Part shown: piece by piece, positions 55,397-63,571 of the stretch
Layout: each line of letters opens with the position of its first letter
How positions within the stretch are numbered: the stretch's first letter is position 1
NCBI RefSeq assembly: GCF_020400725.1
Contig: NZ_JAINVG010000002.1
Coordinates: 1-64,000 of the forward strand
Direction of reading: 5' to 3'
Source: Streptomyces sp. NK15101
GTDB lineage: Bacteria; Actinomycetota; Actinomycetes; Streptomycetales; Streptomycetaceae
DNA: 64,000 bases
Position numbers and translations under genes: made by a program
The notes under the pieces: generated by a model
What the model saw: only the letters and a program-made list of their open reading frames with translations
Told to the model about the DNA's origin: nothing
Database searches by the model: none

Positions 55397-55945
55397 GCGG
55401 CCATGGTGGGACGACGGGGCGGTGACCGGGGTCGGAGCCGGGTCACCGCCCTGCCCCGCCCGGACACCACCTGCGGGGCGGCGCCCCCGCCACCCGCCGC
55501 CTGGAGCCCACGCCCGGCGGGCCGGTGCCCACCCGCCCCACCCCCGTGCGGGCGGACGGACACCTCGGACGCCGTGCGGGCCGCGCCCGGCGGGGCGGTG
55601 CCCCGGCCCACCTGCCGTGTGGGCAGTCGTCCCGCGGGGGCAAGGGGGCCCCCTGCTCGAGCGGAGCCGAGAGCTTGGGGGAGGGCGGGCACACGGGACG
55701 GCGCCCTTCAGCGGGGCCTCCGCCTTCCGCGCCCGGACCCGCACCACCGGGGAGCTGTGCACGGGGTGCGGGTTCAGGCACATGAGCCTCGGGCGCCGGC
55801 AAGGGGCGCCGTTCCGTTGTGCCCACCCGTTCCGCCCCAACGGAACGACTGCCCACAACGGGGGCACGGGTGGGCACCGCCCCGGCGGAACGACCGCCCA
55901 CAACGGGGGCGCGAGGGGTGGGCACCGCCCCGGCGGAACGGCTGC
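55397..55945. repeat. repeat-rich intergenic block with copy A of an inverted repeat family
   Basis: This 549-base gap contains no gene I recognise. Bases 55687-55864 match, in inverted orientation, bases 58877-59053 across about 180 bp. Around it lie degenerate shorter units: three with CGGAACG at 55841, 55886 and 55934 (spacing 45 and 48), and inverted versions near 55511-55535 and 55583-55610. The modules GTGGGCA, GGAACG and CCGCCCCGGCGG recur throughout. I recall similar intergenic repeats in other Streptomyces genomes; their role is unknown. Confidence 0.7.
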
Positions 55946-56524
55946 CTACAACGGGCGGGGCGCCGGGGGCGGCCAGGGGTGCCAGTCCGGGGCGAGGACC
56001 GACCAGATCTCCTCGTCGTGCCGGGCCCCCCGGTACGGGTGGCTCTCCCTCAGGACCCCGTCCCGCGTCATGCCCAGCCGCCGCGCCACCGCGACGCTCG
56101 GCTCGTTGTCGGAGGACACCACCCACTCCACCCGGTGGACGCCCCGCACCCGGATCGCCCAGTCGATGAGCGCTCGCGCCGCCCGGGTCACCAGCCCCTT
56201 CCCGGTGCCCGCCGGCTCCAGCCAGCAGCCGGCCTCGGCACAGGAGTTCTCGACGTCGAGCTTCCGGAGGATCACCGCGCCGACGAGCGTGCCGTCGAAC
56301 CAGATGCCGTGGATCCGGCCCGTGTCGGTCGCCGCCTTCTCCGCGTACAGCCGGAGGAACGCCCGGCTCGACTCCAGGTCCGTCACCACGTCGGGGAGGC
56401 CGTTGCGCGCGCCGATGAACTCCCGTCCCCGGTCCATGTGCGCGAGGAACTCCCCGGCCTGCCACGGTTCGAGCGGGCGCAGCTCCGCGCCGTCGTCGCC
56501 CAGGGACATCGCGTACATCGGCAT
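55946..56524 (-). CDS. GNAT-family acetyltransferase, RimJ/RimL type
   Basis: This 192-residue protein has the GNAT fold of the RimJ/RimL ribosomal-protein and N-terminal acetyltransferase group: LRPLEPWQAGEFLAHMDRGR at the start, GCWLEPAGTGKGLVTRAARA as motif A for acetyl-CoA binding, and HRVEWVVSSDNEPSVAVARR then LGMTRDGVLRESHPYRG as motif B. It should transfer an acetyl group to an amine. Its stop codon and last residues (PPPAPRPL) lie in the final unit of the repeat block, so the repeat has supplied the end of the gene. An in-frame ATG two codons in is an alternative start. Confidence 0.88.
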   Translation of the reverse strand: MPMYAMSLGDDGAELRPLEPWQAGEFLAHMDRGREFIGARNGLPDVVTDLESSRAFLRLYAEKAATDTGRIHGIWFDGTLVGAVILRKLDVENSCAEAGCWLEPAGTGKGLVTRAARALIDWAIRVRGVHRVEWVVSSDNEPSVAVARRLGMTRDGVLRESHPYRGARHDEEIWSVLAPDWHPWPPPAPRPL

Positions 56525-56540
56525 CGCCTTCCTCGCACCA

Positions 56541-57467
56541 CTACGGGATCAGGACGATCTTGCCCTGTACATGACCCGACTCGCTCGATTCCTGGGCACG
56601 GGCCGCCTCCTTCAGCGGCAGCGTCTCGGCCAGGCGGACCCTGAGCGCGCCCTCCGCCGCCAGGCGGGCCTGGGCGGTGAGCCCGCGCCGTACGTCGTCC
56701 GGGTCGCCCGTGACGCCGGAGAAGACGATGCCGTGCTCCTCCGCGTCCGTCGCCGCGATCGTCACGATCCGCTCCTTCGCCGCGTCGCCGCCGCCCAGCA
56801 GCTCGACGGCGACCGGCAGCACGCCGTGCCCGGCCGCGTCGAAGACGGCGTCGACGCCCTGCGGGGCGGCGGCGCGGACCCGGTCGGCCAGGCCGTCCCC
56901 GTACGTGACGGGGATCGCGCCGAGTTCGCGCAGGTAGGCGTGGTTGGCCTCCGATGCGCTGCCGATCACCGTGATCCCGGCCGCGACCGCGAGCTGGACG
57001 GCCACCGAGCCGACGACGCCGGCCGCGCCGTGCAGGAACAGCGTCTCGCCCTCCCGCACCCGGAGCAGGTCCAGGACGCGCTGGGCGGTCTCGCCGGCCA
57101 CCGGCAGACTCGCGGCGGCCTCCCAGGAGAGCCCGGCGGGCTTGGGGGCGACGGTGCCGGCGATGGCGTACTCGGCGTAGGCGCCGGTCTTCGTCCAGCC
57201 GAGGACCTCGTCGCCGACGGCCAGCCCGCTGACGCCCTCGCCGAGCGCGTCGACGGTGCCGGCGAACTCCAGGCCGGGGACGGCGGGGAAGGTGGTCGGA
57301 TAGAACGCCTCGACCCAGCCGCGACGCCGCTTCCAGTCCACCGGGTTGAGCCCGGCCGCCGCCACCTTCACCCGGACCTCGCCGGGGCCCGGCTCCGGCA
57401 CGGCGACGCCGGTCTCGTGGCGCAGCACCTCGGGGCCGCCGAACTCCTCGTACACGATCGCTTCCAT
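56541..57467 (-). CDS. NADP-dependent MDR oxidoreductase, quinone-reductase type
   Basis: This 308-residue zinc-free medium-chain reductase begins MEAIVYEEFGGPEVLRHETG. The Rossmann segment is LFLHGAAGVVGSVAVQLAVA (about residues 146-165). The family reduces quinones or enals with NADPH. The ATG at 57467 has GGAGG upstream. It diverges from a LuxR-type regulator gene 142 bases away and is followed 16 bases later by the GNAT gene, so those two probably share a transcript. Confidence 0.9.
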   Translation of the reverse strand: MEAIVYEEFGGPEVLRHETGVAVPEPGPGEVRVKVAAAGLNPVDWKRRRGWVEAFYPTTFPAVPGLEFAGTVDALGEGVSGLAVGDEVLGWTKTGAYAEYAIAGTVAPKPAGLSWEAAASLPVAGETAQRVLDLLRVREGETLFLHGAAGVVGSVAVQLAVAAGITVIGSASEANHAYLRELGAIPVTYGDGLADRVRAAAPQGVDAVFDAAGHGVLPVAVELLGGGDAAKERIVTIAATDAEEHGIVFSGVTGDPDDVRRGLTAQARLAAEGALRVRLAETLPLKEAARAQESSESGHVQGKIVLIP

Positions 57468-57609
57468 CTCAGCCTCCACTGCTGCCCGTTCGGTCTTCGA
57501 CGCCCCAAGACTGCGCCGCCGGGCACCCCGTCCCCGCCCGCCCAACGGCCAGTCGCACCTGGCCGAAAGACGGGCCGTCACCTGACCGCCCCGCACTAGG
57601 CTGAACCGC

Positions 57610-58854
57610 ATGGACGCGTCCACGCTGACCACCGCGTACGAGATCATCCGGCAGCCGCTCGGGGAGGTCCTCCCCAAGGTCTCGGCCGCCCTCGCCCCGC
57701 TCGTCCCGCACGTCGACGCGGCCGAACTCTCCACCCACTGCGCCCACTCCCCCTTCAAGGCGCTCGGCGGTACGGAACTGATGACCGCCGCCGAACTGAC
57801 CCCGCTGCTCGCGACCGGCGTCCCCGGCGCCCCCTGGCAGGGGCGCGCGACCATCGGCGGCCGCGAGCGCGAGATCGTCGCCGTCACCAGTCACGCGACC
57901 CGGCGCGGGGCGGTCCTCGTGCTCGTACGGGAGGACGGCGCCGCCCCCGCCGACGCGGCCGCGCTCACCGTCGCCCAGGCGCTGTGGGACCTGGTCACCG
58001 GACACTTCGACCGCTTCGCGACCGAGGCCGTGCCGGGCGCGCTCGCCCGCTCACGGGCCGCCGCCGACACCCGGGCCCGGGTCATCGCCGAACTCACCGG
58101 CGCGCACGCGGCCGCGCTCTCCGGCGTCCTCGGGGTGCTGCGCAGCCGGGCCCTCGACGACAGGACCGCCCGGGCCACCGCCACCGACCTGGCCGCCTCC
58201 GCGCTGATCGAGATGCGGGCCGAACAGCGGCGGGACCGGGCGCTCGCGGAGGAACCCGCGCAGGAAGCCTTCGAGCGGCTCGCCGGCGAGCTCCGGCCGA
58301 TGCTCCGGCACAGCAGGGTCCGGCTCGAACTGGGCGCGCCCGACTCGACGCGCTCGCTCGCGGCGGACGTCGCCCACAGCGCGCGGGCCATCGTCCGGTC
58401 CCTGCTCCTGATCGTCCTGGAACAGGACTCCGTCCAGCGCGTCCACGTCGGCTGGCAGCTCACCGAGCACGAGCTGCGGGCCTCGGTGCGGGACGACGGC
58501 GCCGGCGCGCTCGCCCCCTGCGACCTGGGCGCCGGAACGATCCGGGACCGGCTCGACGTGCTCGGCGGGCGGCTCGACATGGACGCGGTCCCCGGCTGGG
58601 GCACGACGATCACGGCGGTGATCCCGCTGGCGACCCCGGAGGCCCCGGTCGAGGCGGCCCACCCGCTGACCGGGCTCGGCGGGCGGGAGGTGGAGGTGCT
58701 GCGGCACCTGGCGCTCGGGCACCGGAACCGGCGCATCGCGGAGGAGCTGCACATCAGTGAGTCGACGGTGAAGTTCCACGTCGCGAACATCCTGAACAAG
58801 CTGGGGGTCGACTCGCGGGGCGAGGCGGCGGCCCTCTTCCACGCGGCGGCCTGA
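57610..58854 (+). CDS. LuxR-type regulator with a degenerate histidine-kinase core
   Basis: This 414-residue protein ends in a LuxR/NarL HTH (about 345-410; LTGLGGREVEVLRHLALGHR, NRRIAEELHISESTVKFHVA). The middle (about 165-340) resembles a two-component kinase rather than a receiver: a helical segment with AEQRRDRALAEE where a DHp would sit, then an HATPase-like part with SVRDDGAGALAPCDLGAGTI and LGGRLDMDAVPGWGTTITAV (G1/G2 boxes). The phospho-acceptor His is not evident. It looks like a kinase core rebuilt as a sensor directly joined to a DNA-binding domain. It diverges from an MDR oxidoreductase, its probable target. Confidence 0.82.
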   Translation: MDASTLTTAYEIIRQPLGEVLPKVSAALAPLVPHVDAAELSTHCAHSPFKALGGTELMTAAELTPLLATGVPGAPWQGRATIGGREREIVAVTSHATRRGAVLVLVREDGAAPADAAALTVAQALWDLVTGHFDRFATEAVPGALARSRAAADTRARVIAELTGAHAAALSGVLGVLRSRALDDRTARATATDLAASALIEMRAEQRRDRALAEEPAQEAFERLAGELRPMLRHSRVRLELGAPDSTRSLAADVAHSARAIVRSLLLIVLEQDSVQRVHVGWQLTEHELRASVRDDGAGALAPCDLGAGTIRDRLDVLGGRLDMDAVPGWGTTITAVIPLATPEAPVEAAHPLTGLGGREVEVLRHLALGHRNRRIAEELHISESTVKFHVANILNKLGVDSRGEAAALFHAAA

Positions 58855-58876
58855 CCCACCCGCCACGAGCCGCCCA

Positions 58877-59053
58877 CCCCGTTGTGGGCAGGCGTTCCGC
58901 CGGGGCGGAACGGGTGGGCACAACGGAACGGCGCCCTTGCCGGCGCCCGAGGCTCCTGGGCCTGAACCCGCACCCCGTGCACAGCTCACACCTGGTGCGG
59001 GTCCAGGCACGGAACGCGGAGGCGCCGCTGAAGGGCGCCGTCCCGTGTGCCCA
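58877..59053. repeat. copy B of the inverted intergenic repeat
   Basis: This stretch is the reverse complement, with substitutions, of 55687-55864, and fills most of the 287-base gap between the LuxR-type gene and the polymerase gene. The two copies flank four genes in opposite orientation. Confidence 0.75.
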
Positions 59054-59141
59054 CCCGTCCCGCCGGGCGCGGGCCGCACGCGGCGGGGGCGTCGGTCCCG
59101 TTTGCGGGGGGTTGTCAGTGGGGGGTGTCAGACTCGCGCGC

Positions 59142-60833
59142 ATGAGCGAGAGGTGGGCGCTGGCCGCCGAGGCCGAAGGGGACGGAGCACTGCTCGTGCC
59201 CCTCGGGCAGGACGGGCTGCCCGCCGGCCCGGTGCGGCGCGAGCCGGACCTGGTGGCGGCCGTGCGGACACGGCCCGAGGTGGCCCGCTGGGTGTGGCGG
59301 TCGACGGCCGAGGTCTATCCGCGGCTCCTCGCCGCCGGCGTCCGCGTCGAGCGGTGCTACGACGTCGAGGACGCCGAGCAGCTCCTCCTGGGCCACGAGG
59401 GCCGGCTCGGCGAGCCGCGCTCCGCGGCGGCCGCCTGGGCGCGCCTGCGCAACGCCCCCGTACCGCCCGATCCGCCGCAGCGCGCCGCCGAGCCCGGTTC
59501 GCAGGACTCGCTCTTCGAGCCGCGCCCCAACGTCTCCGTGCCCTTCGACGGCCTCCTCGCGGTCTACGCGGAGCAGCTGCGCCGTCATGATCGGGCCGAG
59601 CACCCCGGTCGGATGCGGCTGCTCACCGCCGCCGAGTCGGCGGGGATGCTGGTGGCCGCCGAGATGCACCGGGCCGGGCTGCCGTGGCGGGCGGACGTGC
59701 ACCGGGAGCTGCTGGGCGAGCTGCTCGGCGAGCGGTACGCGGGCGGGGGCGAGCCGCGCCGCCTGGCGGAGCTCGCGGACGAGGTGTCGGCGGCGTTCGG
59801 CCGCCGCGTCCGGCCGGATCTGCCGGCGGACGTGGTCAAGGCCTTCGCGCAGGCCGGGATCCGGATCAGGTCCACGCGCCGCTGGGAGCTCGCCGAGCTG
59901 GACCACCCGGCGGTGGAGCCCCTCCTGGCGTACAAGAAGCTGTACCGGATCTGGACGGCGCACGGCTGGTCGTGGCTGGCCGACTGGGTGCGGGACGGCC
60001 GCTTCCGGCCGGAGTACCTGCCGGGCGGCACGGTCAGCGGACGCTGGACGACGAACGGCGGCGGGGCCCTGCAGATCCCGAAGGTGATCCGGCGGGCGGT
60101 GGTCGCCGACGAGGGCTGGCGGCTCGTGGTGGCCGACGCCGACCAGATGGAGCCGCGCGTCCTGGCCGCGATCTCCCGCGACCCGGGGCTGATGGAGGTC
60201 GCGGGGTACCCCGACGACCTCTACACCCGGCTCTCCGACCGCGCCTTCTCCGGTGACCGCGACCACGCCAAGATCGCGCTGCTCGGCGCGATCTACGGGC
60301 AGACGAGCGGCGACGGCCTGAAGAACCTGGCGGCGCTGCGGCGCCGTTTCCCGCGCGCGGTGGCCTATGTCGACGAGGCGGCGAAGGCGGGTGAGGAGGG
60401 TCGGCTCGTGCGGACCTGGCTGGGCCGGACCAGCCCGCGGGCGGTCGGCTCGGGCGACGACGAGGAGGCCGGGCTCCCGCAGGACGCCGGCGAACCGGAG
60501 CGGGAGGGCGGCGAGTTCGTCCCCGGGTACGCCTCGGGGAACGCGCGGGCGCGCGGCCGGTTCACCCGTAACTTCGTCGTGCAGGGCAGTGCCGCCGACT
60601 GGGCGCTGCTGATGCTGGCGGCACTGCGGCGCTCGCTCTCCGGGATGCGGGCGGAGCTGGTGTTCTTCCAGCACGACGAGGTGATCGTGCACTGTCCGGC
60701 CGAGGAGGCGGGGGCGGTGACGGAGGCGATCCGGGCGGCCGGGGACGAGGCCGGGCGGATCGCGTTCGGGGAGACGCCGGTCCGGTTCCCGTTCACGACG
60801 GCGACGGTCGAGCGGTACGCGGACGCGAAGTAG
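59142..60833 (+). CDS. family A DNA polymerase with degenerate exonuclease region
   Basis: This 563-residue protein has the polymerase domain of DNA polymerase I (about residues 170-563). Motif A is VVADADQMEPRVLAAIS (DNA Pol I has DYSQIELR), motif B KIALLGAIYGQTSGDG and motif C FFQHDEVIVH with the catalytic HDE. The N-terminal 150 residues occupy the place of the 3'-5' exonuclease, but I see no DxE motif or later exonuclease motifs, so proofreading looks absent. Annotations of relatives call it a bifunctional 3'-5' exonuclease/polymerase. The ATG at 59142 is the only good start. It may act in repair or translesion synthesis. Confidence 0.87.
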   Translation: MSERWALAAEAEGDGALLVPLGQDGLPAGPVRREPDLVAAVRTRPEVARWVWRSTAEVYPRLLAAGVRVERCYDVEDAEQLLLGHEGRLGEPRSAAAAWARLRNAPVPPDPPQRAAEPGSQDSLFEPRPNVSVPFDGLLAVYAEQLRRHDRAEHPGRMRLLTAAESAGMLVAAEMHRAGLPWRADVHRELLGELLGERYAGGGEPRRLAELADEVSAAFGRRVRPDLPADVVKAFAQAGIRIRSTRRWELAELDHPAVEPLLAYKKLYRIWTAHGWSWLADWVRDGRFRPEYLPGGTVSGRWTTNGGGALQIPKVIRRAVVADEGWRLVVADADQMEPRVLAAISRDPGLMEVAGYPDDLYTRLSDRAFSGDRDHAKIALLGAIYGQTSGDGLKNLAALRRRFPRAVAYVDEAAKAGEEGRLVRTWLGRTSPRAVGSGDDEEAGLPQDAGEPEREGGEFVPGYASGNARARGRFTRNFVVQGSAADWALLMLAALRRSLSGMRAELVFFQHDEVIVHCPAEEAGAVTEAIRAAGDEAGRIAFGETPVRFPFTTATVERYADAK

Positions 60834-60897
60834 GCCGGACGGGACGGCGGTGGTGCGGCCCCCCGGCCCCGTACCACCGCCGGTGCCCGTCCCGGCC
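60833..60897. terminator. hairpin between convergent polymerase and membrane-protein genes
   Basis: GGCGGTGGT (60846-60854) pairs with ACCACCGCC (60873-60881) around an 18-base loop, with further pairing of GGGAC and GTCCC outside it. It lies between convergent stops. Confidence 0.65.
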
Positions 60898-60900
60898 TTC

Positions 60901-62193
60901 CTACTTCAGCGGCAGCTTCTGCCACTTCGGGCTCAGCGCGATCGCCTTCAGCTGCTCCATCGTCAGCGCGGGCTCGGCGCGCGTGGCGGCCTCGTGCTGC
61001 GCGCCCGAGTTGAAGGCGGAGACGGCGACCCGGAAGCCCTTCGGGGTCAGGGTGTCGACGCTCCACCAGACGACCCCGGCACCGCCCTTCTCACCGGGCT
61101 GCTGGGTGGACCTGACCTTGGTGCCGTCGGGCAGGGTGACGACGCCGGCTCCGGTGAAGAGCTCGGCGACGGCCTTGTCGCGGATGGGCTGGACGTCGAC
61201 GCCGACGAGGCTCGCGCCCTTGCCGTCGTCGATGACGACGTAGCCGTGGCCGTCCCCGCCGCCGTGGGACTTCACGGTGACGCCGGCGGGCAGGAGGGAG
61301 CGCAGGGTGGCCTGGACGGCGGCCGCGCTCGGCACGGCGGGCAACCGGTCCTCGCCCTTGCCGGGCTGCTTCGGGAACCGGGGCAGCCGGTCGGTCAGCG
61401 GCCGCCAGGCCTCGGCCGTGACGAGGGCCTTCAGCTGGGCGGGGCTGAAGGGCGGGTTCTCCCGGCTGATCGGGGAGCCCTTCTCGGCGGTCGCGTTGTA
61501 CTCGCTCGCGTCGATCAGGATCCCGTCCTTGGTGAGCAGGACCGCCCGCCAGTTCTTGGTCTCCTCGCGCTTGTCGGGGTACACGTACCCCTGGAGGACC
61601 ATGAGCCGGCCGCCGCCGGGCAGCCGCTCGCTGGTGCAGGAGTCGAAGGGGACGAGGGTCTTGTCGGGGCACGTGACCTGACCCGTGCCGGACTCGGCGG
61701 TCCCGCCGGCCCGGTAGAGGCCGACGCTGACGCCCGCCTTGCCGTGGCCGTCGTCGTAGACGCCGGTGACGGACTGGCCCTTGCCGTCCAGGTCGTCGAA
61801 CTGCCACTGCCCGGCCGGGGTGTGGGCCTTGAGGACGGCGGCGATGTCCTTCACCGGGATCTGTGCCTGGGGGGGTTCCTTGCCGGTGCCGCCGGTCCGG
61901 CCGGGCTGCGGGGGCGCCGCCACGGAGGCCGTCGTCGCCTGCCCGGCGGGGCCGAGCAGCGAGCCGCCGTACACGCCGCCGATGCCGACGGCGGCGAGCG
62001 CGACGACGCCGCCGGTCACCGCGAGGCGGCGGCGCACCAGGCGGCGGCGGCCGCGCCGGAGCCCGCCCGCGACCAGCTCGCGCCGGTCGTCGGCGCCGAA
62101 ACCGTCACCGGTGCTGCGCAGGAGCGCGCCGAGCTCCTCCTCGAAGCGCTCGTGCGGGGCTCCGTCGTGCTGGGGTCCTTCGTTCTGGGGCAT
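60901..62193 (-). CDS. membrane-anchored protein encoded downstream of a SigE-type sigma factor
   Basis: This 430-residue protein has a short cytoplasmic N-terminus (about residues 1-58; RFEEELGALLRSTGDGFGAD, an Arg-rich stretch RRGRRRLVRRR), one membrane helix (LAVTGGVVALAAVGIGGVYG) and a long extracellular part with two related halves (VKDIAAVLKAHTPAGQWQFD and VPSAAAVQATLRSLLPAGVT both lead into similar segments). The cytoplasmic end is where an anti-sigma domain could sit, but no ZAS zinc motif is present. It lies 78 bases after the sigma-factor stop in the same operon, so a role in sensing for that sigma factor is likely (inference). Confidence 0.75.
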   Translation of the reverse strand: MPQNEGPQHDGAPHERFEEELGALLRSTGDGFGADDRRELVAGGLRRGRRRLVRRRLAVTGGVVALAAVGIGGVYGGSLLGPAGQATTASVAAPPQPGRTGGTGKEPPQAQIPVKDIAAVLKAHTPAGQWQFDDLDGKGQSVTGVYDDGHGKAGVSVGLYRAGGTAESGTGQVTCPDKTLVPFDSCTSERLPGGGRLMVLQGYVYPDKREETKNWRAVLLTKDGILIDASEYNATAEKGSPISRENPPFSPAQLKALVTAEAWRPLTDRLPRFPKQPGKGEDRLPAVPSAAAVQATLRSLLPAGVTVKSHGGGDGHGYVVIDDGKGASLVGVDVQPIRDKAVAELFTGAGVVTLPDGTKVRSTQQPGEKGGAGVVWWSVDTLTPKGFRVAVSAFNSGAQHEAATRAEPALTMEQLKAIALSPKWQKLPLK

Positions 62194-62271
62194 GCCGAGA
62201 TCACCGTCTCCGGTCAGTGGATGGGAAGCACTCCGTGGGTGGGAAGTACCGAGAGCTGTGCCGTGTCGTGT

Positions 62272-62781
62272 TCAGCGGGTGGCGAATTCGGCGATGCTGC
62301 CGCCGAGCCGTTCCCGCAGCTTCGCGAGCGCGCGCACCGAGCGGGTGCGTACCGCGGCGGAGCTGACGTGCAGGGATTCGGCGGTCTCCTCGATGCTGCG
62401 GTCCTCCCAGTAGCGCAGCACCACGACCGCCCGGTCCTTCGGCGCGAGCGCGGCCAGCGCGTCGAGCAGCGCGATTCGCAGCGCCGGGTCCTCGCCGTGC
62501 TCGGGGGCGCGGTCGGGCAGCTCCCCGAGGGGGCGCTCGGTGGCCGAGCGGCGCCGCTGGTGGCTGAGGAACGTGCGGACGAGCACGGTCTGGGCGTACG
62601 CGGCGGGGTTCCCGATCCGGGTCATGCGGCCCCAGAGGGCGTACATCCGGCCGAGCGTCTCCTGGGTGAGGTCTTCGGCGAGATGCGTGTCGCCGCTGGT
62701 CAGCAGGCATGCCGAGCGGAACAGGTGACCCGTGCGTGCGGAGGCGAACTCCTGGAACTCGTCCGCGCGGGACTTTCTCAT
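62272..62781 (-). CDS. SigE-family ECF-like RNA polymerase sigma factor
   Basis: This 169-residue sigma factor has region 2 (FQEFASARTGHLFRSACLLT, HLAEDLTQETLGRMYALWGR) and region 4 (LAALAPKDRAVVVLRYWEDR, SIEETAESLHVSSAAVRTRS) and lacks regions 1 and 3, as in the SigE/SACE group of actinobacteria. I chose the ATG at 62781 (MRKSRADEF), with AAGGAGG upstream, over a longer frame to 62805. The gene for a membrane protein follows; the pair resembles the sigma plus membrane-regulator units of ECF systems. An 11-bp direct repeat lies in the upstream region shared with the divergent DUF6479 gene. Confidence 0.88.
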   Translation of the reverse strand: MRKSRADEFQEFASARTGHLFRSACLLTSGDTHLAEDLTQETLGRMYALWGRMTRIGNPAAYAQTVLVRTFLSHQRRRSATERPLGELPDRAPEHGEDPALRIALLDALAALAPKDRAVVVLRYWEDRSIEETAESLHVSSAAVRTRSVRALAKLRERLGGSIAEFATR

Positions 62782-62858
62782 GCCCCTCCTTTCCCTCGCG
62801 GTCACGTGGTGTGGTCGCCGTACACCTCATTGACGCGATGGGGGCGCGGAAATGTTTC

Positions 62859-62929
62859 AGCGGAATCGGAGAATTCGCGGGAGATTCCCAGAGGATGGCC
62901 GCTGGACGTATCCGACCAAGCGGAATCGG
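62859..62929. promoter_or_regulatory. 11-bp direct repeat AGCGGAATCGG, 60 bp apart
   Basis: AGCGGAATCGG occurs at 62859-62869 and again at 62919-62929 in the region between the divergent sigma-factor and DUF6479 genes. GGAATC (62862-62867) is also inverted as GATTCC (62883-62888). GGAAT is the core of many ECF -35 elements, so autoregulation by the adjacent sigma factor is possible. The pairing of -35 and -10 is not clear. Confidence 0.4.
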
Positions 62930-62943
62930 GTAATCCTGTTGGT

Positions 62944-63336
62944 ATGAACACTCTCAGCGCAGCAGAGAACCTGGCCGCTGGAGTCTGGCAGTCAGGTCTG
63001 GGACAGGTCCTCGGCGGTCTCGTTCTGGTGGCCGTCCTCATCACGGCCTTCTGGTTCGGATTCAGGGTCCGCACCCGCGAACCCGAACCTCCGAAGCCGG
63101 ACGAGCAGCCGCACCGGCCCGACACCGGGGCGCTCCCCGGCGAGATGTCCGAGTACCGCAGGCCGGCCGAGATGCCGCAGACCGACGGCGAGCACCGGCT
63201 CATGCCCTACCAGCTCAAGAACGGCGGCACGTCCGGCACGGAGACCTCGCCCGATCCGCCGTCCGAGGAGAAGCGCAAGTGGGGCGGCATCTCCAGCGGT
63301 GGCTTCGGCAGCGGAGGCACCGGACACGGCGACTGA
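62944..63336 (+). CDS. DUF6479 family protein
   Basis: This 130-residue protein starts at ATG 62944 with no Shine-Dalgarno sequence; a -10-like TAATCC at 62931 places the transcript start near the codon, so it may be leaderless. It has one N-terminal membrane helix (LGQVLGGLVLVAVLITAFWF then GFRVRTREPEPPKPDEQ) and a long Pro, Gly and Ser-rich cytoplasmic or surface tail ending GGFGSGGTGHGD. This matches the DUF6479 group, abundant in Streptomyces and without known function. The divergent sigma-factor gene shares its control region. A strong terminator follows. Confidence 0.82.
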   Translation: MNTLSAAENLAAGVWQSGLGQVLGGLVLVAVLITAFWFGFRVRTREPEPPKPDEQPHRPDTGALPGEMSEYRRPAEMPQTDGEHRLMPYQLKNGGTSGTETSPDPPSEEKRKWGGISSGGFGSGGTGHGD

Positions 63337-63402
63337 TCCCGGACGCGTGACCACTGCGCCGGCCGCCCGGGCACGAGCCCGGAGGCGGACCCGGACGCAG
63401 GA

Positions 63403-63428
63403 AAGCCCAGCCGCGCGCGGCTGGGCTT
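63403..63428. terminator. perfect 26-bp palindrome terminator after DUF6479
   Basis: Bases 63403-63415 and 63416-63428 are exact reverse complements (AAGCCCAGCCGCG and its partner), 66 bases after the DUF6479 stop. Read rightwards it ends GGGCTT, a plausible bidirectional terminator for the convergent PNPOx-type gene too. Confidence 0.75.
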
Positions 63429-63429
63429 G

Positions 63430-63570
63430 GTCCGGCTCGGGTCCTGTCCGGCCGGGGCCGGTTCCACTCCTGTCCGGCTCGTTCCGGGTGGGCCCGGCTC
63501 CGGTCCTGCACGGCTGGGTCCGGCCCGGCCCGGGTCCGCTCCGGACCGGCTCGTTCCGGGTGCGGCCGGT
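63430..63570. repeat. degenerate GGTCCGGCTC-type repeats
   Basis: The gap between the terminator and the last gene is built from short variations of TCCGGCTCGG and GGTCC; CCGGCTCGTTCCGGGTG occurs twice (about 63473 and 63545). I see no gene in it. Confidence 0.5.
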
Positions 63571-63571
63571 G

